The notes under the pieces were generated by a model. The model did no database searches. It had not been told where the DNA came from and worked only from the letters and a program-made list of their open reading frames with translations. From contig JAEZRH010000142.1 of assembly GCA_023412845.1 (NCBI GenBank), forward strand, positions 1 through 12,488: a stretch of DNA of 12,488 nucleotides. The letters are read 5' to 3'. A program made the translations under genes and the position numbers. This DNA comes from Bacillota bacterium. Lineage in GTDB: Bacteria > Bacillota > Clostridia > Oscillospirales > Acutalibacteraceae. Position 1 is the first letter of the stretch. Every line of letters begins with the position of its first letter. Below, piece after piece: positions 6,713-12,488 of this stretch.

Positions 6713-8227
6713 TCAGATATCGGACAGAGCCTCGAATACCGGAGTGAGCGCACCGGCGGCCTGTGTGTAGGCCGCGAACAGCCGGCCGTAGATTTCCCGG
6801 TTTTCCGTCCGTGGATGGTAGGTGCTCGTCTGGCGGATCATTTCGGAGCTTTTCTCCAGATCCGGAAGGTCGCCGAGGGCATGCATCCCGAGCAGCACGG
6901 CACCGAGGCACGCGCACTCCGTATGCTCGAACACGGTGATGTCCGTATCCAGCACGTCGCACAGGATATGAACGCATTCCCGGCTGTTCGTGAAGCCTCC
7001 GTCGGCGAACACGCCGCTGATGTCTCCCGTCAGCTCCCGCACAATCTGATAGACGGAGTTGATGGAGTAGCAGATGCCTTCGACGGTGGCCCTGGCGAAG
7101 TCCTCCTTGGCGTGCGAATCCGTGATGCCGACATAGGAGCCCTTCATTTTGGAATTCCAGTAGGGCGCCCGCTCGCCCATCAGAAACGGCAGAAAAATCA
7201 GTCCGTGGCTGCCTGCCGGCGTCTGCTCCACATAGCGGTCAAGATAGGCGTAGCTCCTTAGGCCTTCGGCCGCGGCCTGCTCTTTTTCGGGCCTGCAGAA
7301 GGTGTCGCGGAACCAGCGGTACGTGATGCCGCCGTTATTGATCGGTCCCCCGACAATGTACTTATCCTCGGTGAGTATGTAGCAGAACACCCGGCCCGTC
7401 CCGTCCGTAACCGGTTTGTCGAAGCAGACTCGCACGGCTCCGCTGGTCCCGATCGTCACGGCGGCTTTGCCCCTGCCGACGGCGCCGGAGCCGAGATTTG
7501 CAAGGCAGCCGTCGCTCGCACCGATGACATATGCCGTATTTTTCCCCAGCCCGATTTTGTCGCGCAGAGTCCCGTTCATCGTGTGGAAACAGGCCGTCGT
7601 GGGGACAGGCCGCGAAAGCTGCGACGCGTCGATCCCCAGCAGGGAGAGCGTTTCCCCGTCCCAGGTCCGGGTAAAAATATTGAACATTCCCGTGGCGGAA
7701 GCAACGGAGAAATCCACGGCATACTCCCCGAACAGGCGGAAAAACACGTATTCCTTGATGGAGGCGAATTTCGCCGCTTTCCGGAAAACCTCAGGCTCGC
7801 GGTCTCGCAGCCACATGATCTTGTAAAGCGGCGACATCGGGTGGCAGGGCGTGCCGGTGCGGCGGTAGATTTTCAGCCCCAGCCCGTTTTCCTTGAATCT
7901 TTCGACATATTTCTGGCTTCTGCCGTCGGCCCAGATGATGCAGTTCGTCAGGGGATTGCCTTCCTTATCCAGAACGATCAGGCTGTGCATCATGGAACTG
8001 AAGGAGACGAAGCCGATGCTTTCCTTATCCACGGCCCCGGCCACATCCTGCAGCGTGCGGATCACCGCATTCAGGATCGTGTCGGGGTCCATTTCCCGAA
8101 AGGACGGCTCCGGCAGCAGAATAGGATATTCCACAGCCGATTTCTTCAAGGCCGTCCCGCTTGAGTCGAACAGGATTGCTTTGGTGTTTGTCGTACCGAT
8201 ATCGATCCCGATTGAATATTGATACAC
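6713..8227 (-). CDS. gntK: Gluconokinase (FGGY carbohydrate kinase family)
   Basis: Phosphorylates gluconate with ATP to 6-phosphogluconate, the substrate of the neighbouring dehydrogenase. The 504-residue protein has the FGGY layout. The first phosphate motif GIDIGTTNTKA is at 7-17, WADGR at 99-103, and GASDGCLANLGSGA at 236-249 with the probable catalytic Asp239. IGTSGAVR is at 259-266, GERAPYWN at 351-358 and the second-domain signature FADGGFTNS at 407-415. Length matches Bacillus GntK. The start is GTG at 8227, seven bases after GAGAGGAG. It is the first gene of the operon, preceded by a promoter and a 20-bp palindrome. The operon context (gluconate permease, 6PGDH) favours gluconate over xylulose or other FGGY substrates. 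Confidence 0.93.
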   Translation of the reverse strand: MYQYSIGIDIGTTNTKAILFDSSGTALKKSAVEYPILLPEPSFREMDPDTILNAVIRTLQDVAGAVDKESIGFVSFSSMMHSLIVLDKEGNPLTNCIIWADGRSQKYVERFKENGLGLKIYRRTGTPCHPMSPLYKIMWLRDREPEVFRKAAKFASIKEYVFFRLFGEYAVDFSVASATGMFNIFTRTWDGETLSLLGIDASQLSRPVPTTACFHTMNGTLRDKIGLGKNTAYVIGASDGCLANLGSGAVGRGKAAVTIGTSGAVRVCFDKPVTDGTGRVFCYILTEDKYIVGGPINNGGITYRWFRDTFCRPEKEQAAAEGLRSYAYLDRYVEQTPAGSHGLIFLPFLMGERAPYWNSKMKGSYVGITDSHAKEDFARATVEGICYSINSVYQIVRELTGDISGVFADGGFTNSRECVHILCDVLDTDITVFEHTECACLGAVLLGMHALGDLPDLEKSSEMIRQTSTYHPRTENREIYGRLFAAYTQAAGALTPVFEALSDI

Positions 8228-8250
8228 GCAGGTGCTCCTCTCTCAAAATA

Positions 8251-8270
8251 TTGGAGAAAATTTTCACCAA
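8251..8270. promoter_or_regulatory. Palindromic operator candidate in the gntK leader
   Basis: TTGGaGAAAATTTTCaCCAA is a 20-bp palindrome with 18 matching positions and a perfect 10-bp core. It starts at about +1 of the predicted gntK transcript and ends about 24 bases before the GTG. This position suits a repressor that blocks transcription. The divergent RpiR-family protein is the obvious candidate to bind it; other proteins are possible. Confidence 0.65.
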
Positions 8271-8275
8271 AAATA

Positions 8276-8303
8276 AGTTTAGCATGTTTTTTCATAATTT
8301 CAA
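8276..8303 (-). promoter_or_regulatory. Predicted promoter of the gntK-gntP-gnd operon
   Basis: TTGAAA (8298-8303), 16 bases, TAAACT (8276-8281) on the minus strand. The -10 matches four of six consensus bases, so it is moderate. Transcription would begin near 8269, at the edge of the palindrome. Confidence 0.5.
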
Positions 8304-8348
8304 GACTATTGTAAAAAAATCTTCACTTATTGAGGGTAATTTAGCGAT

Positions 8349-8387
8349 CCTGCCCGCACCCGGGAGCAGAAGCACACGGCGGGCGGG
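8349..8387. repeat. GC-rich inverted repeat upstream of the RpiR promoter
   Basis: CCTGCCCGC and GCGGGCGGG can form a 9-bp stem with one G-U pair around a 21-base loop. It lies between the two divergent promoters and ends seven bases before the -35 of the regulator gene. It could be a second protein-binding site or a barrier to read-through; nothing decides between these. Confidence 0.35.
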
Positions 8388-8393
8388 ATTTTG

Positions 8394-8422
8394 TTGAAAG
8401 AGATTCGGGATTGTGCTATAGT
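8394..8422 (+). promoter_or_regulatory. Sigma-A promoter of the RpiR-family regulator
   Basis: TTGAAA (8394-8399), 17-base spacer, TATAGT (8417-8422). Transcription would begin near 8429. This places the open frame upstream of 8429 outside the transcript and supports the downstream TTG start at 8495. Confidence 0.7.
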
Positions 8423-8494
8423 GAATCCAGAAGAACGGAAAACAGGGGGCGCAGGTACCCACGAAAGGCGGCAGCACGTTTGGAAGGAAGCTGT

Positions 8495-9325
8495 TTGAGG
8501 GAACTTCAGAATCAATATAATACCCTGAAAGGCGCGGAGAAAAAAACCGCGGAATTTCTCCTGCGAAACCCAAAGGACGTGATCCATTTTTCCATCACGG
8601 AACTTGCTGAAAAATGCGGCGTCGGAGAGGCCACCGTTGTCAGGATCTGCAAAAAAATCGGGTGCAAGGGCTTTCAGGAACTGAAGATCCGGATTGCAAG
8701 CGAAGTGGTCAATCCGCAGGACGACATCTATGAAGAAGTGCGAAAAGAAGACGACACGCTGGTCATGATGCAGAAGGTGTTTCAGTCCAACATCGTTTCC
8801 CTGAGCAAAACGCTTCAGACGGCGGACCAGGAAAGCATGCGCCGGGCGATCGAGATCGTTTCGCAGAGCGAAAGCATCGCTTTTTTCGGCATGGGCGGCT
8901 CGGCGGCCACAGCCCTGGACGAGTACCATAAATTCCTGCGCACGGGGAAACGGTGCGAATTCCATGAGGACTCCCATTTCCAGGCCATGGTCGGTTCTCT
9001 TTATTCTTCAAAGGACTGCATTATTGCGGTCTCCAACACGGGGAGCAATAAGGAATTGGTGGAGAATGTGCGCATGGCCAGGGAAAACGGGGTGAAGATC
9101 ATATCCGTGACCTCAAACGTCCGCTCGCCCCTGTCCAAGACTTCGGATGTGGTCCTGGTCAGTTACGGGGTTGAGCAGAATATGAAGAGCGAGGCGATGT
9201 CCTCGCGGATCAGCGCGCTCAGCCTGCTGGACTGTCTGTATGTCGGGGTATGCCTACAAAGCCCGGACGCTTATTTCGACAGTGTGGGAAAGATCCGGAA
9301 AGCGATCGCTTCAAAGCGGTTCTGA
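8495..9325 (+). CDS. RpiR-family transcriptional regulator with SIS sugar-phosphate domain
   Basis: Likely repressor or activator of the divergent gluconate operon. The 276-residue product has an N-terminal RpiR helix-turn-helix (about 33-57, ITELAEKCGVGEATVVRICKK) and a C-terminal SIS domain. The SIS domain shows FGMGGSA at 130-136 and VSNTGSNKELVE at 179-190, the phosphosugar-binding loops of the fold. I chose TTG 8495 because GGAAGGAAG lies about six bases upstream. The longer open frame to 8411 would begin inside the promoter and adds residues not typical of the family. It is transcribed away from gntK with a 267-base shared control region. Its ligand is probably 6-phosphogluconate or another pentose-pathway phosphate, judged from neighbours only. 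B. subtilis uses a GntR protein for the same task, so this is a regulator substitution. Confidence 0.92.
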   Translation: MRELQNQYNTLKGAEKKTAEFLLRNPKDVIHFSITELAEKCGVGEATVVRICKKIGCKGFQELKIRIASEVVNPQDDIYEEVRKEDDTLVMMQKVFQSNIVSLSKTLQTADQESMRRAIEIVSQSESIAFFGMGGSAATALDEYHKFLRTGKRCEFHEDSHFQAMVGSLYSSKDCIIAVSNTGSNKELVENVRMARENGVKIISVTSNVRSPLSKTSDVVLVSYGVEQNMKSEAMSSRISALSLLDCLYVGVCLQSPDAYFDSVGKIRKAIASKRF

Positions 9326-9352
9326 CGGCCCGCTGTGCCGCGCAAAAGAGGA

Positions 9353-9381
9353 TTGAAAAAGGCGCTTTTTCGTGTTAAAAT
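9353..9381 (+). promoter_or_regulatory. Promoter of the MATE exporter gene with palindromic spacer
   Basis: TTGAAA (9353-9358), 17 bases, TAAAAT (9376-9381), giving a start near 9388 and a leader of about 24 bases. The spacer is occupied by GAAAAAG-GCG-CTTTTTC (9355-9371), a palindrome with 7-bp arms. A regulator bound there would directly contact the promoter. Confidence 0.65.
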
Positions 9382-9413
9382 GAAAACTTACGAATAGAAA
9401 GCGGGTTTTCATT
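9379..9413. repeat. Inverted repeat flanking the MATE transcription start
   Basis: AATGAAAAC (9379-9387) and GTTTTCATT (9405-9413) are perfect 9-bp arms separated by 17 bases. The left arm overlaps the -10 box and the right arm overlaps the TTG start codon. Because the left arm is mostly upstream of the transcript start, this should act as DNA (a two-site operator) rather than as an RNA hairpin. Confidence 0.45.
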
Positions 9414-10770
9414 GAAATTTGAGTTTTTGCATCAAAGCACGGAGCAGCGCAGGGATCTGATCCTGAACGGAAGCATCCTCCGGACCCTTCTGCTTCTTTC
9501 CTTCCCCACGCTGATGATGAGCGTGATCCAGTCTCTTCTTCCGCTCTCCGACGGGCTTTTTATCAACAACGCCGCCGGTACGCTCGTCGCAAGCGCGGTC
9601 ACTTTCAGCGAACCGGTCGTCAACATGATGACGGCGCTGGCGCAGGGGATCAGCGTGGCCGCCATGGCGATCATCGGGCAGGCGAACGGCCTGGGGGATT
9701 TCCCCAGGGTGCGGCGGATTTCCACGCAGATCGTCGTTTTCGGGTTCGCGCTTGGCATCTGCATCGCTCCGCTGATGGCGCTGGTGGCGGTGCCTGTCGC
9801 CGCGGGCGTCGATCCCGAAATTTCACATAATGTTTTTCTGTACATCAGCCTGTATGCTTTTGTGCTTCCGTTTTCTTTTTTGGAAAGCATCTACAACGCA
9901 ATCAAAAACGCCACCGGGAAACCGGAAGCGACCTTCGTGCGCATGCTTCTGATGCTTGTGCTGAAGATCCTGTTCAACGTCGTCTTTATCGTTCAGATGC
10001 GGTTGGAAGTCCTGGGCTGTGTCCTTTCCTCCCTGTGTTCAAACATCATTATCTGCATCTGGATGTTTTACGAGCTTTTTGTCATGAAAGGGGAGGACCG
10101 GCTCACCCTGAAAGGGTACCGGCCGGACAAGGAACTGGTTGGGGAAGTCGTTCGGGTGGGCATCCCCGCCATGCTGACGAGCCTGATGCTCAACCTCGGC
10201 TTTTTCCTCATCAACCACGAAACGCAGAAATACGGCGCCGTCGTGCTGAACGGTCAGGGGATCGCCAACAACATCAGCGCCGTGTGTTTTAATCTTCCGG
10301 CTGCGTTCGGCTCCGCCGTGACGCCCATGGTCAGCATCAACATCGGGGCGGGCCAGCCGGAAAAAGCGAAAAAATCCTGTTTTATCGGCTGCGTTGCGGC
10401 AGCTGTCACCGCGGCCGCCGTCATCGCCGTCATCGTGCCGGCTTCCTCCCATCTGACTATCCTTTTCACCCAGCGGCCGGACGTGCTGGAAATCTCCGAC
10501 AGGGCGCTGCACATCTATACCTATTCCGTCGTCGGCTTCGGAGTCTGCATGGCGGTTCAGGGGGCGTTCATCGGCCTCGGAAAAACCGGCATTCCCATGT
10601 TCCTCGGCGTTCTGCGCATCTGGTTCCTCCGTTATATCTTTATTCTGGCGACCGAGCACGTCCTTCTTTACTATTCCGTGTTCTGGGGGAATCTGTTTTC
10701 CAACTACGTGGCCGCCGTGATTTCCGTTATTCTGATTCTGAGAGTCCGATGGGTGTCGGTCCTGCGCTAG
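9412..10770 (+). CDS. MATE-family multidrug/organic cation efflux transporter
   Basis: Inner-membrane antiporter of the MATE (MatE/NorM, DinF-like) family that expels drugs or metabolites using an ion gradient. The 452-residue protein has about 12 hydrophobic segments in two repeated halves. The first half contains SFPTLMMSVIQSLLPLSDGLFINN and the second GIPAMLTSLMLNLGFFLINH with the TPMVSINIGAGQPEKAKK loop that MATE proteins share; length is typical. The start is TTG at 9412 with only a weak AAAGCGGG site, so translation may be inefficient or begin slightly downstream. It has its own promoter and runs convergently into the next gene. The substrate cannot be read from sequence, and no resistance phenotype is implied. 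Confidence 0.92.
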   Translation: MKFEFLHQSTEQRRDLILNGSILRTLLLLSFPTLMMSVIQSLLPLSDGLFINNAAGTLVASAVTFSEPVVNMMTALAQGISVAAMAIIGQANGLGDFPRVRRISTQIVVFGFALGICIAPLMALVAVPVAAGVDPEISHNVFLYISLYAFVLPFSFLESIYNAIKNATGKPEATFVRMLLMLVLKILFNVVFIVQMRLEVLGCVLSSLCSNIIICIWMFYELFVMKGEDRLTLKGYRPDKELVGEVVRVGIPAMLTSLMLNLGFFLINHETQKYGAVVLNGQGIANNISAVCFNLPAAFGSAVTPMVSINIGAGQPEKAKKSCFIGCVAAAVTAAAVIAVIVPASSHLTILFTQRPDVLEISDRALHIYTYSVVGFGVCMAVQGAFIGLGKTGIPMFLGVLRIWFLRYIFILATEHVLLYYSVFWGNLFSNYVAAVISVILILRVRWVSVLR

Positions 10771-10790
10771 AAAAAAGCCCGGCTCAAAAA

Positions 10791-10827
10791 CCGCCGTCCG
10801 CGTCATGCGGAGGGCGGGTTTCGTTTA
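10791..10827. terminator. Bidirectional terminator between MATE and Crp-like genes
   Basis: CCGCC-TCCGC and GCGGA-GGCGG pair with one central mismatch and a five-base loop (10791-10817). On the minus strand the stem is followed by TTTTT; on the plus strand by GTTTCGTTT. It separates two convergent genes and touches the stop codon of the Crp-like gene. It is stronger in the minus direction. Confidence 0.75.
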
Positions 10828-11499
10828 CTGGAGGTATATGCTTCCCGCAAGGGCTTCCAGCGCCGCGATGTCCTGCAGCAAATAAGCGGTATCCGTCTTT
10901 TGCAGGATCTGCCTGTCACACAGCGCGCGAAAGGTTCGGAACAGATGCCGCAGGCTGCAGCCCAGATATTCCGCCAGCATGGTATAGTTTGCGGAAAACG
11001 AGCCGCGGTCCTGCATGGCCAGAAGGTAGGCGGCAAGCCTCTGTTCCAGCGGGTACAGCAGATTCGCGGCGGTGTTCGCATTGTTCCTTTCAATTTTCAT
11101 GCAGGTCCGGCGCAGGACAAACTGCAAAAACCGGTTGTCCGCCAGAAGCAGGTTCCGGTATTCCCTGATCGAGACGGCAAGGCAATACGTATCTTTCAGC
11201 GCCTGAACGTTCGTCTTTGCGGTTTGGCCGCTGAAAAGCTCGAATTCCCCCAAAACCTGGACCTCCTCGTAGCGGCAGAGCAGGACCGTTTTTCCGTTTT
11301 CCAGGATCTTGAACACCTTGCAGCTTCCGTCCAGGATGATAAAAAGATATCGGGCCGGTTCCCCTTCCTGGTAGAGGTATTCGCCCGCCCGGAACAGGCA
11401 AAGCCGCATCGTCCGATATACGTTCTCCGAAAGGTGCCGCCGGACGAGCTCCTGTTTCTCACGAATCCTGGGAATTTGTTCTGCGTCGGCGAATTTCAT
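10825..11499 (-). CDS. Crp/Fnr-family transcriptional regulator, YeiL-like
   Basis: DNA-binding regulator of 224 residues with a cyclic-nucleotide-type beta-roll (about 33-125) and a C-terminal winged helix. The beta-roll has FRAGEYLYQEGEPARYLFIILDG-type features and LGEFELF. The recognition region lies at about 172-197 (LAEYLGCSLRHLFRTF). The pattern LGEFELF..Q....VQAL...YCLA resembles E. coli YeiL as I recall it. The phosphate-binding segment of true cAMP receptors is not evident and no N-terminal iron-sulfur cysteine cluster is visible, so the ligand is unknown. The start at ATG 11499 has GAGGT eight bases upstream. It is divergent from a pair of small membrane transporters, with a palindrome between them that fits this family's binding sites, and convergent with the MATE gene. 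Confidence 0.9.
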   Translation of the reverse strand: MKFADAEQIPRIREKQELVRRHLSENVYRTMRLCLFRAGEYLYQEGEPARYLFIILDGSCKVFKILENGKTVLLCRYEEVQVLGEFELFSGQTAKTNVQALKDTYCLAVSIREYRNLLLADNRFLQFVLRRTCMKIERNNANTAANLLYPLEQRLAAYLLAMQDRGSFSANYTMLAEYLGCSLRHLFRTFRALCDRQILQKTDTAYLLQDIAALEALAGSIYLQ

Positions 11500-11551
11500 G
11501 CGTAAGACCTCGTTTCACTGGAATCGGGCCGGATCTTTTTCCGCGCCCGTT

Positions 11552-11567
11552 TATGACATCCGTCATA
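11552..11567. promoter_or_regulatory. FNR-like palindrome TATGAC-N4-GTCATA, candidate Crp-like site
   Basis: Perfect 6-bp arms around a 4-bp centre, the same geometry as an FNR box (TTGAT-N4-ATCAA). Its centre (11559.5) is 41.5 bases before the predicted transcript start near 11601, the standard class II activation distance. It lies in the intergenic region shared with the Crp-like gene. Confidence 0.65.
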
Positions 11568-11588
11568 CCACGCTTTCAGAATTTGTGC

Positions 11589-11594
11589 AATAAT
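11589..11594 (+). promoter_or_regulatory. -10 box of the small DMT transporter operon
   Basis: AATAAT matches five of six consensus bases. No recognisable -35 is found at 16-18 bases upstream. This fits an activator-dependent promoter with the palindrome at 11552-11567. Confidence 0.5.
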
Positions 11595-11633
11595 GGTTTT
11601 ACAAAGAACGGGAGCAGAAAAGGAGAATGAAGC

Positions 11634-12056
11634 ATGAGCTTTTTACTGTTGCTGCTGGGCGGGATTTTTTTCGGTCTGATGGTAAGCATGAACGGACGGC
11701 TGGCCGTTTACTTAAATTTATATGAAATCAGCTTTCTTGTCCATAGCATAGGCGCAATTCTTTTGCTGGGCTACATCCTGCTGATCAAAAGAGAAAAGAT
11801 CCGGCTGTCCGACGCGCCCGGCTATGTTTACTTTGTGGGCTTTTTAGGGGTCGCGCTCGTCGTCACCAGCAGCCTGAGCGCCGCGCATATCGGCGCTGCC
11901 GTCACCATGGCCCTGTCGATCGCCGGGCAGCTGGCCGTTTCCGCCATGATCGACAATTTCGGCTGGTTCCGTGTGCCGGCCGTTCCGTTCCGGGCCGGGC
12001 GCCTTCCTGCATACGGGATCATTCTGGCCGGGCTGCTGATTATGATCTATGCTTAA
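11634..12056 (+). CDS. Small DMT-superfamily membrane protein, DUF606/YdcZ type (first of a pair)
   Basis: A 140-residue protein with four to five hydrophobic segments (about 2-22, 32-50, 65-100, 120-139). It has the DUF606 features of a start with GxxxGxMVxxNGRL and a C-terminal DNFGWF segment followed by a final helix. The family is annotated in the drug/metabolite transporter superfamily and often occurs as two adjacent half-size genes. This suggests that the pair works together, perhaps as an antiparallel dimer; that part is inference. ATG 11634 has AGGAG eight bases upstream; an ATG at 11627 is out of frame. The following gene starts 13 bases after the stop. Its substrate is unknown. Control by the divergent Crp-like protein is likely. 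Confidence 0.85.
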   Translation: MSFLLLLLGGIFFGLMVSMNGRLAVYLNLYEISFLVHSIGAILLLGYILLIKREKIRLSDAPGYVYFVGFLGVALVVTSSLSAAHIGAAVTMALSIAGQLAVSAMIDNFGWFRVPAVPFRAGRLPAYGIILAGLLIMIYA

Positions 12057-12069
12057 AGGGGGAATCGTC

Positions 12070-12488
12070 ATGCTGCTTTTTGTGATGGTCGCGTTTCTGA
12101 ACGGCGTTGTCGGAATTCTGAATAAGATGATCAACCTGCGGGCAAAGCAGGCCTTGGGTATGGCAAACGGGACCCTGATCAACTATCTCGAGGCGACGCT
12201 GATCTCGTTCTGCCTCCTCCTTTTTGCGGGCGGGAGCCATATGGCTGATTTATCGTATCTGAAAACGGTTCCGCCGGTATATCTTCTGGGCGGCCTCTTC
12301 GGGCTGCTTTCGATGGTGCTGATTCTGGGCGGGATGTCCGGAGCCCGGATTTCCTACTCGACCGTCGTCGTTCTGATCGGCCAGCTGGGGACGGGCTTTC
12401 TGATCGATTCCGCCCTGACGGGGAAGATCGCCCCGCTGAAGATCGTCGGAATCCTGCTGGTAGTCGCGGGCGTTTGTTGGGACAAAGC
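12070..12488 (+). CDS. Small DMT-superfamily membrane protein, DUF606 type (second of a pair, cut by window end)
   Basis: The open frame begins at ATG 12070, seven bases after AAAGGGGG, and stays open to the last base (139 codons plus two bases), so the stop lies outside the window. The visible protein has four to five hydrophobic segments. These include LLFVMVAFLNGVVGILNKM, GLLSMVLILGGMSGARISY, VVVLIGQLGTGFLID and a final LKIVGILLVVAGVCWDK helix. This resembles its upstream neighbour, and most of the expected length (about 140) is present. It is translated with, and probably acts with, the first protein. Function is unknown beyond membership of the DMT group. Confidence 0.82.
   Translation, partial: MLLFVMVAFLNGVVGILNKMINLRAKQALGMANGTLINYLEATLISFCLLLFAGGSHMADLSYLKTVPPVYLLGGLFGLLSMVLILGGMSGARISYSTVVVLIGQLGTGFLIDSALTGKIAPLKIVGILLVVAGVCWDK

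Noticed and set aside
8411..8494. Extended N-terminus of the RpiR regulator
   Set aside because: It begins within the promoter itself; TTG 8495 has a good ribosome site and gives the usual family length.
9326..9352. Terminator after the RpiR gene (CGGC/GCCG with a seven-base loop)
   Set aside because: A four-base stem with no U-run is too weak to call.

Overview
The window reads as a moderately GC-rich Firmicute chromosome, most likely a clostridial lineage (Oscillospiraceae or Ruminococcaceae-like). The reasons are strong AAGGAG-type ribosome sites, frequent TTG/GTG starts, sigma-A promoters with 17-bp spacers, an NAD-type short 6-phosphogluconate dehydrogenase, an FGGY gluconokinase and a lipoprotein OppA with a Ser/Ala linker. 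The taxonomy is inference. I see no rRNA, tRNA, CRISPR array, insertion sequence or phage gene.

Layout. (1) Bases 48-3774, minus strand: an oligopeptide/dipeptide ABC importer in the order oppA-oppB-oppC. The ATPase genes are not in the window and may lie to the left of base 1. (2) Bases 3775-4300, minus strand: an unusually long (about 480 nt) leader for oppA. It has two overlapping promoters, a 36-codon cysteine-rich small ORF, an intrinsic terminator, a foldable middle segment, and a second terminator with a 20-bp stem and seven U. This looks like a doubly attenuated operon and is the most interesting part of the window. (3) Bases 4416-8227, minus strand: a gluconate operon gntK-gntP-gnd (kinase, permease, decarboxylating 6-phosphogluconate dehydrogenase), with a divergent RpiR/SIS regulator at 8495-9325 (plus). 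The gntK leader carries a near-perfect 20-bp palindrome as candidate operator. The gntP N-terminus is split by an apparent single-base frameshift. (4) Bases 9412-10770, plus: a MATE-family exporter whose promoter spacer is itself a palindrome. (5) Bases 10825-11499, minus: a YeiL-like Crp/Fnr regulator. It is divergent from a pair of small DUF606/DMT membrane proteins (11634-12056 and 12070 to the window end), with an FNR-like palindrome centred at about -41.5 of the transporter promoter.

How the genes work together. Gluconate enters through GntP, is phosphorylated by GntK, and is oxidised and decarboxylated by Gnd to ribulose-5-phosphate. The RpiR protein probably senses a sugar phosphate of this route through its SIS domain. 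The Opp importer brings in peptides, and its leader suggests control by an amino-acid supply signal, possibly cysteine. The Crp-like protein probably activates the adjacent DMT pair. All regulatory statements are inferences from sequence patterns.
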